From: Caulobacter segnis
Lineage (GTDB): Bacteria; Pseudomonadota; Alphaproteobacteria; Caulobacterales; Caulobacteraceae
DNA: 64,000 nt
Direction: 5' to 3'
Assembly (NCBI RefSeq): GCF_023935105.1
Contig: NZ_CP096040.1
Coordinates: 4,197,001 to 4,261,000, forward strand
Shown: piece after piece, positions 45,901-54,647 of the stretch
Position numbering within the stretch: the first letter of the stretch is position 1
Layout: the number at the start of each line of letters is the position of its first letter
The notes under the pieces: generated by a model
What the model was told of the DNA's origin: nothing
The model's database searches: none
What the model saw: only the letters and a program-made list of their open reading frames with translations
Program-made: the position numbers and the translations under genes

Positions 45901-46914
45901 ATGGGTAGCGTACAGACGCAGGCGACGGTGTCGGGCGGGTTCTTCAGGGCCCTGCTGGAGTTCGCGGCCTCGCTGGGCGCGGACCGCGAGGCCCTGCTGG
46001 CCGGCGCCGGCGTCACGCCGGACGCCTTCGCCGACCAGGACGCGCGCGTGCCCCTAGCGGCCTACAAGGCCCTCTACCGGACCGGAGAGGCCCTGACCGG
46101 CGAGCCCGCCTTGGCCCTCAAGTTTCCCGAGGCCACGCGCTTCGAGCAGATCTCGATCGTCGGCCTGATCTGCCAGTCGGCCGACACCATGGGCGGGGCG
46201 CTGAAACAGCTGAACCGCTTCTCGCGCCTGGTGGTCGAGGTCGACGGCGTCTCGGACGGCCCGCGCTTCCAACTGGTCCCACGCGAAGACGGCCTGTGGC
46301 TGATGGACCGCTGCACGGTCGACGACTTTCCGGAACTGGTCGAGGCGGCGCTGGCCCGCTTCACCTGCGAGATGGCCCGGCACTATCCGGACTTCACCTT
46401 CGTGCTGGCCGCGCACCTGACACGCCCTCGCCCGCCCCACGCCGCCGCGTACGCGCCGATCCTGCGCGCGCCGGTGACCTTCGGCGCGGCGTGGAACGCG
46501 CTGAAGATCGAGCCGGCCTGGCTGAACCTGGCGATCCACCGGCCCAATCGCTACGCCTTCGGCATGTTCAACGGCCACGCCGATGCGCTGCTGAAGAGCC
46601 TGGAGGAGTCCAAGACCACGCGCGGCCGGGTCGAGGCGCTGCTGATCCCCCTGCTCCACACCGGCGAACTGGCCATGGACGACATCGCCCGCGCGATGGG
46701 CCTGTCGCGCCAGACCCTCTATCGCCGCCTGAAGGCCGAGGGCGTGAGCTTCGACCAGGTGCTGGACGCCCTGCGCCGGCGGATGGCCGAGACCTATCTG
46801 GAAAAGCTGTCGGTCAACGAGACCGCTTATCTGCTCGGCTTTTCCGAGACCAGCGCCTTCTCCCGCGCCTTCAAGCGCTGGACCGGCGCCAGCCCACGCG
46901 GCCGCAAGGGCTAG
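45901..46914 (+). CDS. AraC-family transcriptional regulator (arabinose-binding-domain type)
   Basis: The protein has 337 residues. The N-terminal ~200 residues match the AraC-binding-like domain of OruR/ArgR/VirF-type regulators (ALLAGAGVTPDAFADQDARVPLAAYKALY). The C-terminal pair of helix-turn-helix motifs is clear: LAMDDIARAMGLSRQTLYRRLKAEGVSF and VNETAYLLGFSETSAFSRAFKRWTGASP. It is divergently transcribed from the DUF2306 gene with about 110 bp between starts. The effector is unknown. Its 3' end converges on a palindromic intergenic repeat. Confidence 0.93.
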   Translation: MGSVQTQATVSGGFFRALLEFAASLGADREALLAGAGVTPDAFADQDARVPLAAYKALYRTGEALTGEPALALKFPEATRFEQISIVGLICQSADTMGGALKQLNRFSRLVVEVDGVSDGPRFQLVPREDGLWLMDRCTVDDFPELVEAALARFTCEMARHYPDFTFVLAAHLTRPRPPHAAAYAPILRAPVTFGAAWNALKIEPAWLNLAIHRPNRYAFGMFNGHADALLKSLEESKTTRGRVEALLIPLLHTGELAMDDIARAMGLSRQTLYRRLKAEGVSFDQVLDALRRRMAETYLEKLSVNETAYLLGFSETSAFSRAFKRWTGASPRGRKG

Positions 46915-46954
46915 GGCCAATCAACAATCAGCCTTGAGCCACCCAAAATCCGCC

Positions 46955-47077
46955 CTCCCCGGCGAAAGCCGGGGCCCAGATCGAACCCACGGGCGGTTCG
47001 ACGGGATGGCGAAGCGAAAGGGCGCGTCAGCCCCCAACCTCTCTGGATGAATCTAGGCCCCGGCTTTCGCCGGGGAG
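46955..47077. repeat. Paired-palindrome intergenic repeat, copy B
   Basis: This is the same element as at 3471-3593. The ends CTCCCCGGCGAAAGCCGGGGCC and its exact reverse complement (46955-46976 and 47056-47077) form a perfect 22-bp terminal inverted repeat, and each end is itself a hairpin. The flanking CAGATCGAACCCACG and GGATGAATCT also match copy A. It lies between convergent genes, where it could terminate both transcripts. Confidence 0.87.
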
Positions 47078-47117
47078 ACGGGGATGGGTCTGGCAGAAAT
47101 GCTGAACGTCGACCGTC

Positions 47118-48257
47118 CTAGCTCTTCAGCTCCACCTTCACCGTCGTCGACAGGCCCGGCCGCAGGCGGGCGACGTCGGCCTGGCCGGGATCGAAGCGGA
47201 TGCGCACGGGCACACGCTGGACGATCTTGGTGAAGTTGCCCGTGCCCGGCTCGAACGGCAGCAGCGAGAACTGCGAGCCCGAACCCGGCGCGAAGCTCTC
47301 GACGTGGCCCTTCAGCGCCTTGCCGCCCAGGGCGTCGACCTTGATCGCGGCCTCTTGGCCTGGAAGCATCCGCTCGACCTGGGTCTCCTTGAAGTTGGCG
47401 ACCACATAGAGCGCCCTCACCGGCACGATGGTCATCAGCCGCGTACCCGGCTGGACATAGTCGCCGGGCTCGGCCTGGCGGTCGCCGACCACGCCGTCGA
47501 TCGGCGAGACGATCACCGTGTGCGCCTGATCCTGACGGGCCAGCACCAGCGCCGCGTGGGCGCGGGCCACGGCGGCCTCGGCCTGGGCCAGGTTGGCCGA
47601 AAGCGTGGCGCGCTTGGCGGCGGTGACGGCGGCCTGGTCCTCGCTGACGGCCAGCTGGGCGCGGCTGCCCTCGGCGGCCGACTGGGCCCCGACGGCGGCG
47701 GCGCGGAAACGCTCGACGTCACGCCGGGCCACGGCCCCGCTGTCGGCGAGGTCCTCGTAACGCCTGCGGTCGGCCTGGGCGCGGACGTTCTCGGCGTCGG
47801 CGGCGGCGATGGCGGTCCGCGCCGCGCGGATGTTGGAGCCGGCCAGACGCTGCTCGGCGTCCAGCGAGATCAGGGCCGCGCGGGCGCTGGCGGCGGCGGC
47901 CTCGGCGTTACCGACATCGGCCTCGGCGGACGCGACGCGAGCGTCGAATTCCTCGGGATCGATGCGGACCAGCGGATCGCCGCGCTTGACCGTCTGATTG
48001 TGCCCGACCAGCACCTGGGCCACGAGGCCGCGCACCTTGGGCGCGACGCTGGAGCTGTCGGCCTGCAGATAGGCCGCGTCGGTCGAGACCGAGGCCTTGG
48101 GCATGGCGATCAGCGCCGCCCCGCCGGCGGCCACCACGATCGCCCCGCCCACGGCCAGCACCGTCTTGCGCGAGAACGGCGCCTTCCGGGCCTTGGCGGC
48201 GGGAGCCTCGACGGGGCCCTCCTTGCCAAGGCTGTCCTTGAACGTGGCGTCGGTCAT
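47118..48257 (-). CDS. HlyD/EmrA-type membrane fusion protein
   Basis: The protein has 379 residues with a single N-terminal anchor (TVLAVGGAIVVAAGGAALIAM). Biotinyl-lipoyl halves flank a long Ala-rich coiled-coil hairpin (about residues 100-235), followed by IVSPIDGVVGDRQAEPGDYVQPGTRL and a beta-barrel with VANFKETQVERMLPGQEA. It matches EmrA-family adaptors that work with 14-helix MFS pumps. Its ATG overlaps the TetR stop, so it is co-transcribed with the regulator; the pump gene is divergent. No outer-membrane factor gene is nearby, so it may borrow one. Confidence 0.92.
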   Translation of the reverse strand: MTDATFKDSLGKEGPVEAPAAKARKAPFSRKTVLAVGGAIVVAAGGAALIAMPKASVSTDAAYLQADSSSVAPKVRGLVAQVLVGHNQTVKRGDPLVRIDPEEFDARVASAEADVGNAEAAAASARAALISLDAEQRLAGSNIRAARTAIAAADAENVRAQADRRRYEDLADSGAVARRDVERFRAAAVGAQSAAEGSRAQLAVSEDQAAVTAAKRATLSANLAQAEAAVARAHAALVLARQDQAHTVIVSPIDGVVGDRQAEPGDYVQPGTRLMTIVPVRALYVVANFKETQVERMLPGQEAAIKVDALGGKALKGHVESFAPGSGSQFSLLPFEPGTGNFTKIVQRVPVRIRFDPGQADVARLRPGLSTTVKVELKS

Positions 48258-48847
48258 TGGGCGGGCTCCAGGCCGAGGCGGCGCTTCAGGTGCGCGCGCG
48301 AGCGTTCGAGAATGGCGTCGGAGCGGCCGGGATCGGGCTCGGCCCGCGCGAGGGTCAAGGCCCCGACCAGCTCGGCCAGGGCCGAGCTGGCCTCGTCCTC
48401 GGCGTAATCGCGGCCCAGGGCGGCCAGGTGCGTGGCGATGATCCCCGTCAGGCGCGCCACGCCGCGCGCATAGCGTTCGCGCGAGGCCTCCGACAAGCGC
48501 GGCGCGTCCACCGCCAGATACGGCAGCGGGCAGCCGCCGGACCGCGAGTCGCGGTGTCGGGCCGAGAGATAGAAGTCGATATAGCCGGTCAGGGCCTGGC
48601 GCGGCGGTGCGTCCTTGACCTTCTCCAGCATGGCCGTCGGCCCGCCCTCGAACATGTGGGCGATGGCCTCGGCGACGAAGGCCTCCTTCGAGGGGAAGTG
48701 GGCGTAGAAGCCCCCGTGCGTGAGGCCCGCGCGAGCCATGACCCCGGCCACGCCCAGGCGGTGCGGCCCGTCCTCGCGGATGGCCCTGGCGGCCTCGTCC
48801 AGCACGCGCTGGCGAGTCTTGGCCTTGTGCTCGGCGTCATAGCGCAT
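48254..48847 (-). CDS. TetR/AcrR-family repressor of the EmrAB-type locus
   Basis: The protein has 197 residues from MRYDAEHKAKTRQRV at 48847 (GGGAG site); the in-frame ATG at 48892 lies inside the promoter palindrome and is rejected. The N-terminal helix-turn-helix is clear: RVLDEAARAIREDGPHRLGVAGVMARAGLTHGGFYAHFPSKEAFVAEAI (given here as a region, residues 14-62). The C-terminal domain (LARHRDSRSGGCPLPYL-like stretch) is of the TetR_C ligand-binding type. It should repress itself, emrA and the divergent emrB through the palindrome between them. Confidence 0.92.
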   Translation of the reverse strand: MRYDAEHKAKTRQRVLDEAARAIREDGPHRLGVAGVMARAGLTHGGFYAHFPSKEAFVAEAIAHMFEGGPTAMLEKVKDAPPRQALTGYIDFYLSARHRDSRSGGCPLPYLAVDAPRLSEASRERYARGVARLTGIIATHLAALGRDYAEDEASSALAELVGALTLARAEPDPGRSDAILERSRAHLKRRLGLEPAQ

Positions 48848-48864
48848 CTTGCTACTCCCGTTAC

Positions 48865-48889
48865 ATGACGCATATAATATTATAGTCAT
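48865..48889. promoter_or_regulatory. Divergent promoter/operator palindrome between tetR-emrA and emrB
   Basis: TATAATATTATA (48873-48884) is a perfect 12-bp palindrome that reads as a consensus -10 box on each strand, back to back. It is flanked by ATGAC (48865-48869) and GTCAT (48885-48889). A TTGCTA at 48849-48854 could be the -35 for emrB. TetR binding here would block both promoters. Confidence 0.6.
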
Positions 48890-48909
48890 CATACTTTCAA
48901 GGGCGACCC

Positions 48910-50496
48910 ATGAGCGGCGCGAACCTGCCTCCGATCGACCCGGGCGCCCTGCCCACCCGGACCAAGTTCCTGATCTTCGCGGTGATGGCGTTCGGCCAGT
49001 TCATGGCCCTGATCGACATCCAGATCGTCGCCGCGTCGCTGAACAGCGTGCAGGCGGGTCTCTCGGCCGGACCGGACGAGATCAGCTGGGTGCAGACCGG
49101 CTATCTGATGGCCGAGCTGGTGATGATCCCGTTCGCCGCCTTCCTGGCCCAGGCTCTGTCGACGCGCTGGCTGTTCGCCCTGTCGGCCGGCCTGTTCACC
49201 ATCTCGTCGGCCCTATGCGGCGCGGCCTGGGACATCGACTCGATGATCCTGTTCCGGGTGCTGCAGGGCTTCACCGGCGGGGCCATGGTGCCGACCGTCT
49301 TCGCCACCGGCTTCGCGATGTTCTCCGGGCCGCAGCGGGCGATGATCCCGGCGATCCTGGGCATGGTCTCGGTCCTGGCCCCGACCCTTGGCCCCACGGT
49401 CGGCGGCTGGCTGACCGACGCCATCGGCTGGCGCTCGATCTTCTATATCAACATCGTTCCGGGCGCCCTGGTCACCCTGCTGGCCGTGGCCGTCATCAAG
49501 GTCGACCGCGCCAAGCCGTCGATGCTGAAGACCATCGACTACTCGCACCTCGTGGCCATGGCCGTGGCCCTGGGCGGACTGGAATACGTGCTGGAGGAAG
49601 GCCCGCGGAAGCAGTGGTTCGAAGACACGGGCATCGCCATCGTCGCCTGGGTGACGCTGGTCGCCTTCGCCCTGTTCATCGAGCGCTCGTTCCGGTCGGG
49701 CGGGCCGATCGTGCGGCTGTCGCCGTTCCGCAAACCGACCTTCGCCTTCGCCTGCGCCTTCAACCTGGTGATCGGCTTCGGTCTCTATGCCTCGACCTAT
49801 CTGATCCCGGTGTTCCTGGGCCGGGTGCGCGGCTACGACAGCCTTGAGATCGGCACGACGGTCTTCGTCACCGGCATCGCCCAGATCCTGTCGACGGTGA
49901 TCGCCGCGCGGCTGTCGACGCGGGTCGATCCGCGCCTCGTGGTCAGCGTCGGCCTTTCCCTGTTCGCCGCCGCTCTGTGGCTGACCTCGCACATGACCAG
50001 CCAGTGGGGCTTCATGGCCCTGCTGGGTCCGCAGGCCCTGCGGGGCTTCGCGATCATGCTGTGCATCGTGCCCAGCGTGACCCTGGCCCTGGGCGGGTTC
50101 GAGATGGCCGAGCTGCGCTACGCCTCGGGCCTGTTCAACCTGATGCGCAACCTGGGCGGGGCGATCGGCATCGCCGTGGTCAACACCTGGCTGGGCGACA
50201 ACGCCCGCATCCACGCCGCCCGCTTCGGCGAGGCGCTGGGTGAGGCCGGCCGCTCGGGAACCGAGGCGCTCTCGACCCTCGCCGCCCGCATCGCCGAGCG
50301 CACGCCCGACGCCGCCCAGGCGGCGCTGATCATGCAGGGGGAACTGGCGAAAGTCGTCGGCCGCGAGGCGCTGACCCTGGCCTTCAACGACGTCTTCCGG
50401 GTGATGAGCATGCTGTTCCTGGCGGCCCTGGTCATGGCCCCGTTCTGCAAGCCCCCGCCCCTGGCCGGGGCCAAGCCGCCGCCGGATGCTCACTGA
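48910..50496 (+). CDS. EmrB/QacA-type 14-helix MFS drug transporter (DHA2 family)
   Basis: The protein has 528 residues. DHA2 motifs: ALIDIQIVAASLNSVQAGL in TM1 and QTGYLMAELVMIPFAAFLAQALSTRWLF (motif A region), then LQGFTGGAMVPTVFATGFAMF, and the GPTVGGWLTDAIGWRSIFYINIVPG motif C. The pattern of 14 helices fits the EmrB subfamily. It is expressed divergently from tetR-emrA and should export hydrophobic compounds with the EmrA adaptor. An intrinsic terminator for the opposite strand lies just past its end. Confidence 0.94.
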   Translation: MSGANLPPIDPGALPTRTKFLIFAVMAFGQFMALIDIQIVAASLNSVQAGLSAGPDEISWVQTGYLMAELVMIPFAAFLAQALSTRWLFALSAGLFTISSALCGAAWDIDSMILFRVLQGFTGGAMVPTVFATGFAMFSGPQRAMIPAILGMVSVLAPTLGPTVGGWLTDAIGWRSIFYINIVPGALVTLLAVAVIKVDRAKPSMLKTIDYSHLVAMAVALGGLEYVLEEGPRKQWFEDTGIAIVAWVTLVAFALFIERSFRSGGPIVRLSPFRKPTFAFACAFNLVIGFGLYASTYLIPVFLGRVRGYDSLEIGTTVFVTGIAQILSTVIAARLSTRVDPRLVVSVGLSLFAAALWLTSHMTSQWGFMALLGPQALRGFAIMLCIVPSVTLALGGFEMAELRYASGLFNLMRNLGGAIGIAVVNTWLGDNARIHAARFGEALGEAGRSGTEALSTLAARIAERTPDAAQAALIMQGELAKVVGREALTLAFNDVFRVMSMLFLAALVMAPFCKPPPLAGAKPPPDAH

Positions 50497-50512
50497 AAGG
50501 GTGCGCCCTGAC

Positions 50513-50544
50513 AAAAAAACCCCGGGAGGACGGACCTCCCGGGG
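50513..50544 (-). terminator. Intrinsic terminator of the FucP-type transporter gene
   Basis: A perfect 10-bp stem, CCCCGGGAGG (50520-50529) with CCTCCCGGGG (50535-50544) around ACGGA, is preceded on the + strand by seven A (50513-50519). On the minus strand this is a stem followed by a T run, so it terminates the leftward transporter transcript. There is no T run for the + strand emrB gene. Confidence 0.9.
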
Positions 50545-50579
50545 GTGCTTGCAGGTAGTTCCTTGAAGTCCTTCGAGGC

Positions 50580-51935
50580 TTAGTGGCCGCCGGCCACGCC
50601 TTCCTCGATCTCGTGCGTCGGAGCCTTCTTGGCCACGATCGCGAACCACAGGACGTAGACGTAGCAGACCAGCGGGGCGGCGAAGCCCATCGAGATCGAG
50701 CCGGTCAGCTCCTCGATCTTGGCGAAGGCCAGGGGCAGGAAGGCGCCGCCGACGATGGCCATGCACAGCAGGCCCGAGGTCGCCGAGGTCGGCGCCGAGG
50801 AACGCTGCAGGGTCAGGGTGAAGATGGTCGGGAACATGATCGAGTTGAACAGGCCGATCAGCAGGGCCGCGAAGGCCGGGATCAGACCGGTCGTCACCGG
50901 GGCCGAGGCCAGCAGCAGGTTGACCGTGCCGGCGTGGGCGGTCGGGGTCATGTCCTTGGTCAGGATCACCACTAGGCTGAGCGCGATGGCGCCGACGGCG
51001 ACCAGGGCCAACAGGAAGTAGTCCTTGAACACCTTCAGCAGCGCCGAGCCGCTGAAGCGGCCGATCATGGCGAAGACCATGTAGAAGGTGGTCAGCTTGC
51101 CGGCCTGTTCCGACGGGATGTCCAGGATGCGGGTCTGCTCCAGGAACAGCAGCAGGTGCAGCGAGATCGCCACTTCCGCGCCGACATAGAGGAAGATGCC
51201 GATCGCGCCCAGGTTCGCCCACTTCGAGGTCAGGGCCGTGAAAGGGTTGACCAGGTGGCCGGTCTTCGGGGCGGCGTCGGTGATCTTCTGGCGGACCAGG
51301 AAGATCAGCAGGATGAACAGGGCCAGGCCCACGCCGATGGCGAAATAGACGTTCGAGACGAAGCCCAGAGCCTGTTCGCGCAGGACGTCGGTGATCACGA
51401 TGTCCTTCTTGAAGATGTCGCCCTTCAGCAGGAAGTTCGCGCCGAACCACAGGCCGCAGGCCGCGCCCAGCGAGTTGAAGGCTTGCGACAGGTTCAGGCG
51501 GAACGACGACTCTTCGGGCTTGCCCATCGAGGCGATCAGCGGGTTGGCGGCCACCTGCAGCAGGGTGACGCCCGAGGCCATCACGAACAGGCCGACCAGG
51601 AACACGCCGAACACGTGCAGCTTGGCCGCCGCGATGGCGATGAAGCAGCCGGCGACGATGCCGCTGAGGCCGACCATAACCGACTTGGCGTAGCCGAACT
51701 TGGACAGGAACGCCGCCGAGGGCAGCGACATGATTCCGTAGGCGATGAAGAAGGCGAAGCCGGTCAGGCTGGCCTCGACGGGGCTCAGGGTAAAGACCGT
51801 CTTGAAGGTCTTCAGCAGCGGGTCGAGCAGGTTGGTGACCAGCGCCCAGATAAAGAACAGGCAGGTCACATAGACGACGGCCAGCTTGACGCCGTTACCC
51901 TTCGTCGTGGTCTTCGCGATCGCGGCGTCGGTCAT
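50580..51935 (-). CDS. FucP-family sugar:proton MFS symporter
   Basis: The protein has 451 residues with twelve membrane helices. Family motifs: LFFIWALVTNLLDPLLKTFK in TM1, ASLTGFAFFIAYGIMSLPSA, GVTLLQVAANPLIASMG and SFRLNLSQAFNSLGAACG, then the second half with FNSIMFPTIFTLTLQ. These fit the glucose/galactose/fucose importers of the FucP group. The exact sugar is not decidable. A perfect LacI-type operator lies about 110 bp upstream, suggesting sugar-responsive repression, and the gene ends at a clear terminator, so it is probably monocistronic. Confidence 0.93.
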   Translation of the reverse strand: MTDAAIAKTTTKGNGVKLAVVYVTCLFFIWALVTNLLDPLLKTFKTVFTLSPVEASLTGFAFFIAYGIMSLPSAAFLSKFGYAKSVMVGLSGIVAGCFIAIAAAKLHVFGVFLVGLFVMASGVTLLQVAANPLIASMGKPEESSFRLNLSQAFNSLGAACGLWFGANFLLKGDIFKKDIVITDVLREQALGFVSNVYFAIGVGLALFILLIFLVRQKITDAAPKTGHLVNPFTALTSKWANLGAIGIFLYVGAEVAISLHLLLFLEQTRILDIPSEQAGKLTTFYMVFAMIGRFSGSALLKVFKDYFLLALVAVGAIALSLVVILTKDMTPTAHAGTVNLLLASAPVTTGLIPAFAALLIGLFNSIMFPTIFTLTLQRSSAPTSATSGLLCMAIVGGAFLPLAFAKIEELTGSISMGFAAPLVCYVYVLWFAIVAKKAPTHEIEEGVAGGH

Positions 51936-52044
51936 CGGCCGACACCTCCGAGGTTGAACTTCAGCACCGCAATCACTGCACCACTCCCTAGTGACGATAT
52001 TCGTGGAATCCGTCTTTGCGCGGACGCGCCATTCACCGGAAGCG

Positions 52045-52058
52045 TGACAACGTTGTCA
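52045..52058. promoter_or_regulatory. LacI-type operator upstream of the FucP-type transporter
   Basis: TGACAACGTTGTCA is a perfect 14-bp palindrome with the central CG typical of LacI/GalR-family operators. It lies 110 bp upstream of the transporter start (51935) and 91 bp upstream of the small ORF on the other strand. No LacI-family regulator is in the window. Confidence 0.7.
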
Positions 52059-52148
52059 ACCAATTAGATTACTTTTGGCGGTCTGGAAGCGCTGCCACTG
52101 GAACCGAAGTTCTCCCCCGTCGCTAAGTCGAACGCGCAGGAGATGACG

Positions 52149-52316
52149 ATGTCGGTTGTGGCGGTCCTGGTTATTTCGAGCTTCTTCGTTCTGGCGGCGA
52201 TGGCCGGTCTCGCGGACGCCATCGTGCACTTCGCCTGCTGGAGCGTGAGTCGCCTGACGACTCCCCAGCCGGCCGCCGAGCCCGCTCAGCCGCCGACACA
52301 GGGAATCACCGCTTAG
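52149..52316 (+). CDS. Small single-pass membrane protein (55 residues)
   Basis: The ATG at 52149 follows AGGAG at the right distance of six bases; an earlier ATG at 52143 directly abuts the AGGAG and is less suitable. The product begins MSVVAVLVISSFFVLAAMAGLADAI, one hydrophobic helix, and continues with a short proline-rich tail (TPQPAAEPAQPP). I do not recognise a family. It is divergent from the FucP-type transporter and may share its regulatory region. Confidence 0.55.
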   Translation: MSVVAVLVISSFFVLAAMAGLADAIVHFACWSVSRLTTPQPAAEPAQPPTQGITA

Positions 52317-52350
52317 CGCCTGGCCCTCAGCGCGTGGGGAAGGCCCAAGC

Positions 52351-53844
52351 TCAGGCGGCGACCTTCCTGAGCACGGCGCGCTCGCCGCGTGGGACCTCGC
52401 GAGCGCCCGAGACGCCGTACTCGGCGTCCTCGCTGACCGCCCAGACGTCGTGGACGATCTCGCCGGCGATGATGTTCTCGGCCGTCAGCAGGCCGGTCAT
52501 CATGGCGTGATCCTGGTTGTTGTACTTGTGCATGCCGTTGCGGCCGACCAGGTGCAGGCCCGGGAAGTGCATCTTCAGGTCCAGGCGGATCATCTTAATG
52601 TGCTCGGCATAGGCGTCGTCATAGACCGGATAGGCCTTGTGCTGGCGCACCACGCAGGCGTCGTGGACGTCGGCCGGATCCATCAGGCCGATCTTGCCGA
52701 TCTCGCGCTTGGCCTGGGCGACCAGGTCCGCGTCGGAGGTGGTCCACAGGCCGTCGCCCTCGAAGCAGAAGTATTCCAGCCCCAGGCACGTCGAGACGTC
52801 GTCCGGGATCATCTCGGGCGACCACGAGCGGAAGTTCTGCACGCGGCCGACCTTCAACGACGGGTCGTGGATGTAGATCCAGTTGTCCAGCAACACCTTC
52901 CGCGACGGGCCGATCAGCACCACGGTGATGAAGTCGCGGTACATCAGTTCGCCGGCGTGGAACACGCTGATCGGGGTCGGGCTGACCGCCTGCATCAGCT
53001 CGCGGATGGGCGCCGAGGAAACCACGTCGTCGGCCGTGTAGATCTCCGTCTCACCATCGGCGCAGGTCACCGAGACCGTCCAGATCTTGGCCAGCTTGTC
53101 GTAGTGCAGGCCGTCGACCTTGCGGCCCATGCGCACGTCGCCGCCCAGGGCCAGGATCTTGTCGGCGCAGGCCTCCCACATCATGCCGGGACCCTTGCGG
53201 GGATAGCGGAAGCGCTCGATCGGGGTCTTGGGCGCGCCCTGCCCGCTCGACTTGGCGCGGACGCCCAGCGAGCGCTTGACGCCGTCGATGATCGCCGCGC
53301 CCAGGTCCAGACCCTTGATGCGCTGGCTGGCCCAGTCGGCCGAGATCTCGTCGCAGCTCATGCCCCACACCTTCTCGGTGTAGGTCTTGAAGAAGATCGA
53401 GAACAGCGTCTCGCCGAATTGGTTGCGGACCCACTCGTGGAAGGTGGCCGGCTTGTCGATCGGCCTGACCTTGGCCCAGCCGAACGAGGCCATGCACTTG
53501 GCCGCCGTCCAGACGCCCAGATTGGCCAGGGCCTCGAAGGCCTTCAGCGGATAGGCGTAGAACTTCTCGCGGTAGTAGATCCGCGACAGGCGCGGCCGGT
53601 CGATGAAGTCGTCGGGCAGGATCTCGTTCCAGAGGTCGACGATCTCCTGGCTCTTCGAGAAGAAGCGGTGACCGCCGATGTCGAACTTGAAGCCCTTGTA
53701 GTCCACGGTCCGGCTGATGCCGCCGACATAGGTCGGGTCCATCTCCAGCACGGTCACCTCGCGCCCGGCCTTGGCCAGGGCATAGGCGGTCGTCAGGCCG
53801 GCCGGACCGGCGCCGATCACCAGGGTTTCCACGTGCTGCGCCAT
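52351..53844 (-). CDS. FAD-dependent oxidoreductase, UDP-galactopyranose mutase-like
   Basis: The protein has 497 residues. A Rossmann FAD site opens the protein (LVIGAGPAGLTTAYALAKAG), followed by GGISRTVDYKGFKFDIGGHRFFSKS, the segment that resembles UDP-galactopyranose mutase and protoporphyrinogen-oxidase-type flavoproteins. FFKTYTEKVWGMSCDEISADWASQRIKGLDL and a C-terminal HKYNNQDHAMMTGLLTAENIIAG (FAD-contacting) are also typical. It may rearrange a sugar nucleotide for envelope polysaccharide synthesis, but the mutase function is not assured, because the family also includes amine oxidase-like members. It stands alone between divergent genes. Confidence 0.85.
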   Translation of the reverse strand: MAQHVETLVIGAGPAGLTTAYALAKAGREVTVLEMDPTYVGGISRTVDYKGFKFDIGGHRFFSKSQEIVDLWNEILPDDFIDRPRLSRIYYREKFYAYPLKAFEALANLGVWTAAKCMASFGWAKVRPIDKPATFHEWVRNQFGETLFSIFFKTYTEKVWGMSCDEISADWASQRIKGLDLGAAIIDGVKRSLGVRAKSSGQGAPKTPIERFRYPRKGPGMMWEACADKILALGGDVRMGRKVDGLHYDKLAKIWTVSVTCADGETEIYTADDVVSSAPIRELMQAVSPTPISVFHAGELMYRDFITVVLIGPSRKVLLDNWIYIHDPSLKVGRVQNFRSWSPEMIPDDVSTCLGLEYFCFEGDGLWTTSDADLVAQAKREIGKIGLMDPADVHDACVVRQHKAYPVYDDAYAEHIKMIRLDLKMHFPGLHLVGRNGMHKYNNQDHAMMTGLLTAENIIAGEIVHDVWAVSEDAEYGVSGAREVPRGERAVLRKVAA

Positions 53845-54127
53845 CCGCGCCCCTCCAAATCGCGTTTCGACACGAGGATGGGGCGGGATGGTTAAGGTCG
53901 GCTCCTCGCGCTTGGTGAATCGCGATTAATCGTGAATGCGGGACGATCGGTCGCGGGCTCGCCGCTTCACCTCCCCCCAGAGGAAAGGCGATCGCGCAGC
54001 GGTCCGGTGTGCCCCGCGTCGCTCGCGGAACCTCCCCACCAAGTCGTGCAGTCGACTTTACCTGCATCCTTCCACCGACGAGGCGCGTTGTGACGCTGAG
54101 GGACCTTCACTGGCGAGGATAGAAAAA

Positions 54128-54619
54128 ATGCCCCGTCTCATCATCATCGGCCTGGCTGTCGGCGCCATGGCGATTCCGGCCGTCATGGCCCCCACCGACG
54201 CCAGCGCCGCGACGTGCCGCAGCCGCAAGGCCACCGGGACCGTGATCGGCGGCCTGGGCGGCGCCCTGGTCGGCAACGCGATCTCCAAGGGCGGCGGCGG
54301 TCTGCTGATCGGCGGCGTCGGCGGCGCCCTGGTCGGCCGCGAGATTGGCAAGAGCGGCTGCCATCGCACCCGCACGGCCTATTACAGCTCCGGCTCCGGC
54401 GCGCGCGGCGCGTCCTACCAGCCGTCCCAGCCCGCGCCGGTGCGGCAGGTCTATTACGACCACATGGGCAATCCGGTCGCCAGCGGCCAGGTCCAGAACG
54501 GGACCTTCCAGCAGGTCTCCGCGCCGGTCAGCGGCGGCGTCTGCCGCGACGCCAACATCTCGTACTACGACGACCGCGGCCAGCTGAACCAGCGCGCCGT
54601 CCAGATCTGCCCCCGCTAA
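54128..54619 (+). CDS. Glycine-zipper envelope protein
   Basis: The protein has 163 residues from the ATG at 54128 (GAGG site). It has a signal peptide (MPRLIIIGLAVGAMAIPAVMAP), a glycine-zipper pair that can insert or oligomerise in a membrane (GTVIGGLGGALVGNAIS and GGLLIGGVGGALVGREIG), and a Ser/Tyr/Gln-rich C-terminal part with a cysteine pair (ATCRSRK/SGCHRT and GVCRDANISYYDDRG). The layout fits the 17-kDa surface antigen / Rick_17kDa type of small outer-membrane proteins. Followed 28 bp later by a lipoprotein gene on the same strand. Confidence 0.8.
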   Translation: MPRLIIIGLAVGAMAIPAVMAPTDASAATCRSRKATGTVIGGLGGALVGNAISKGGGGLLIGGVGGALVGREIGKSGCHRTRTAYYSSGSGARGASYQPSQPAPVRQVYYDHMGNPVASGQVQNGTFQQVSAPVSGGVCRDANISYYDDRGQLNQRAVQICPR

Positions 54620-54647
54620 GACGCTAAGAACAGACGGAAATCAAAAC

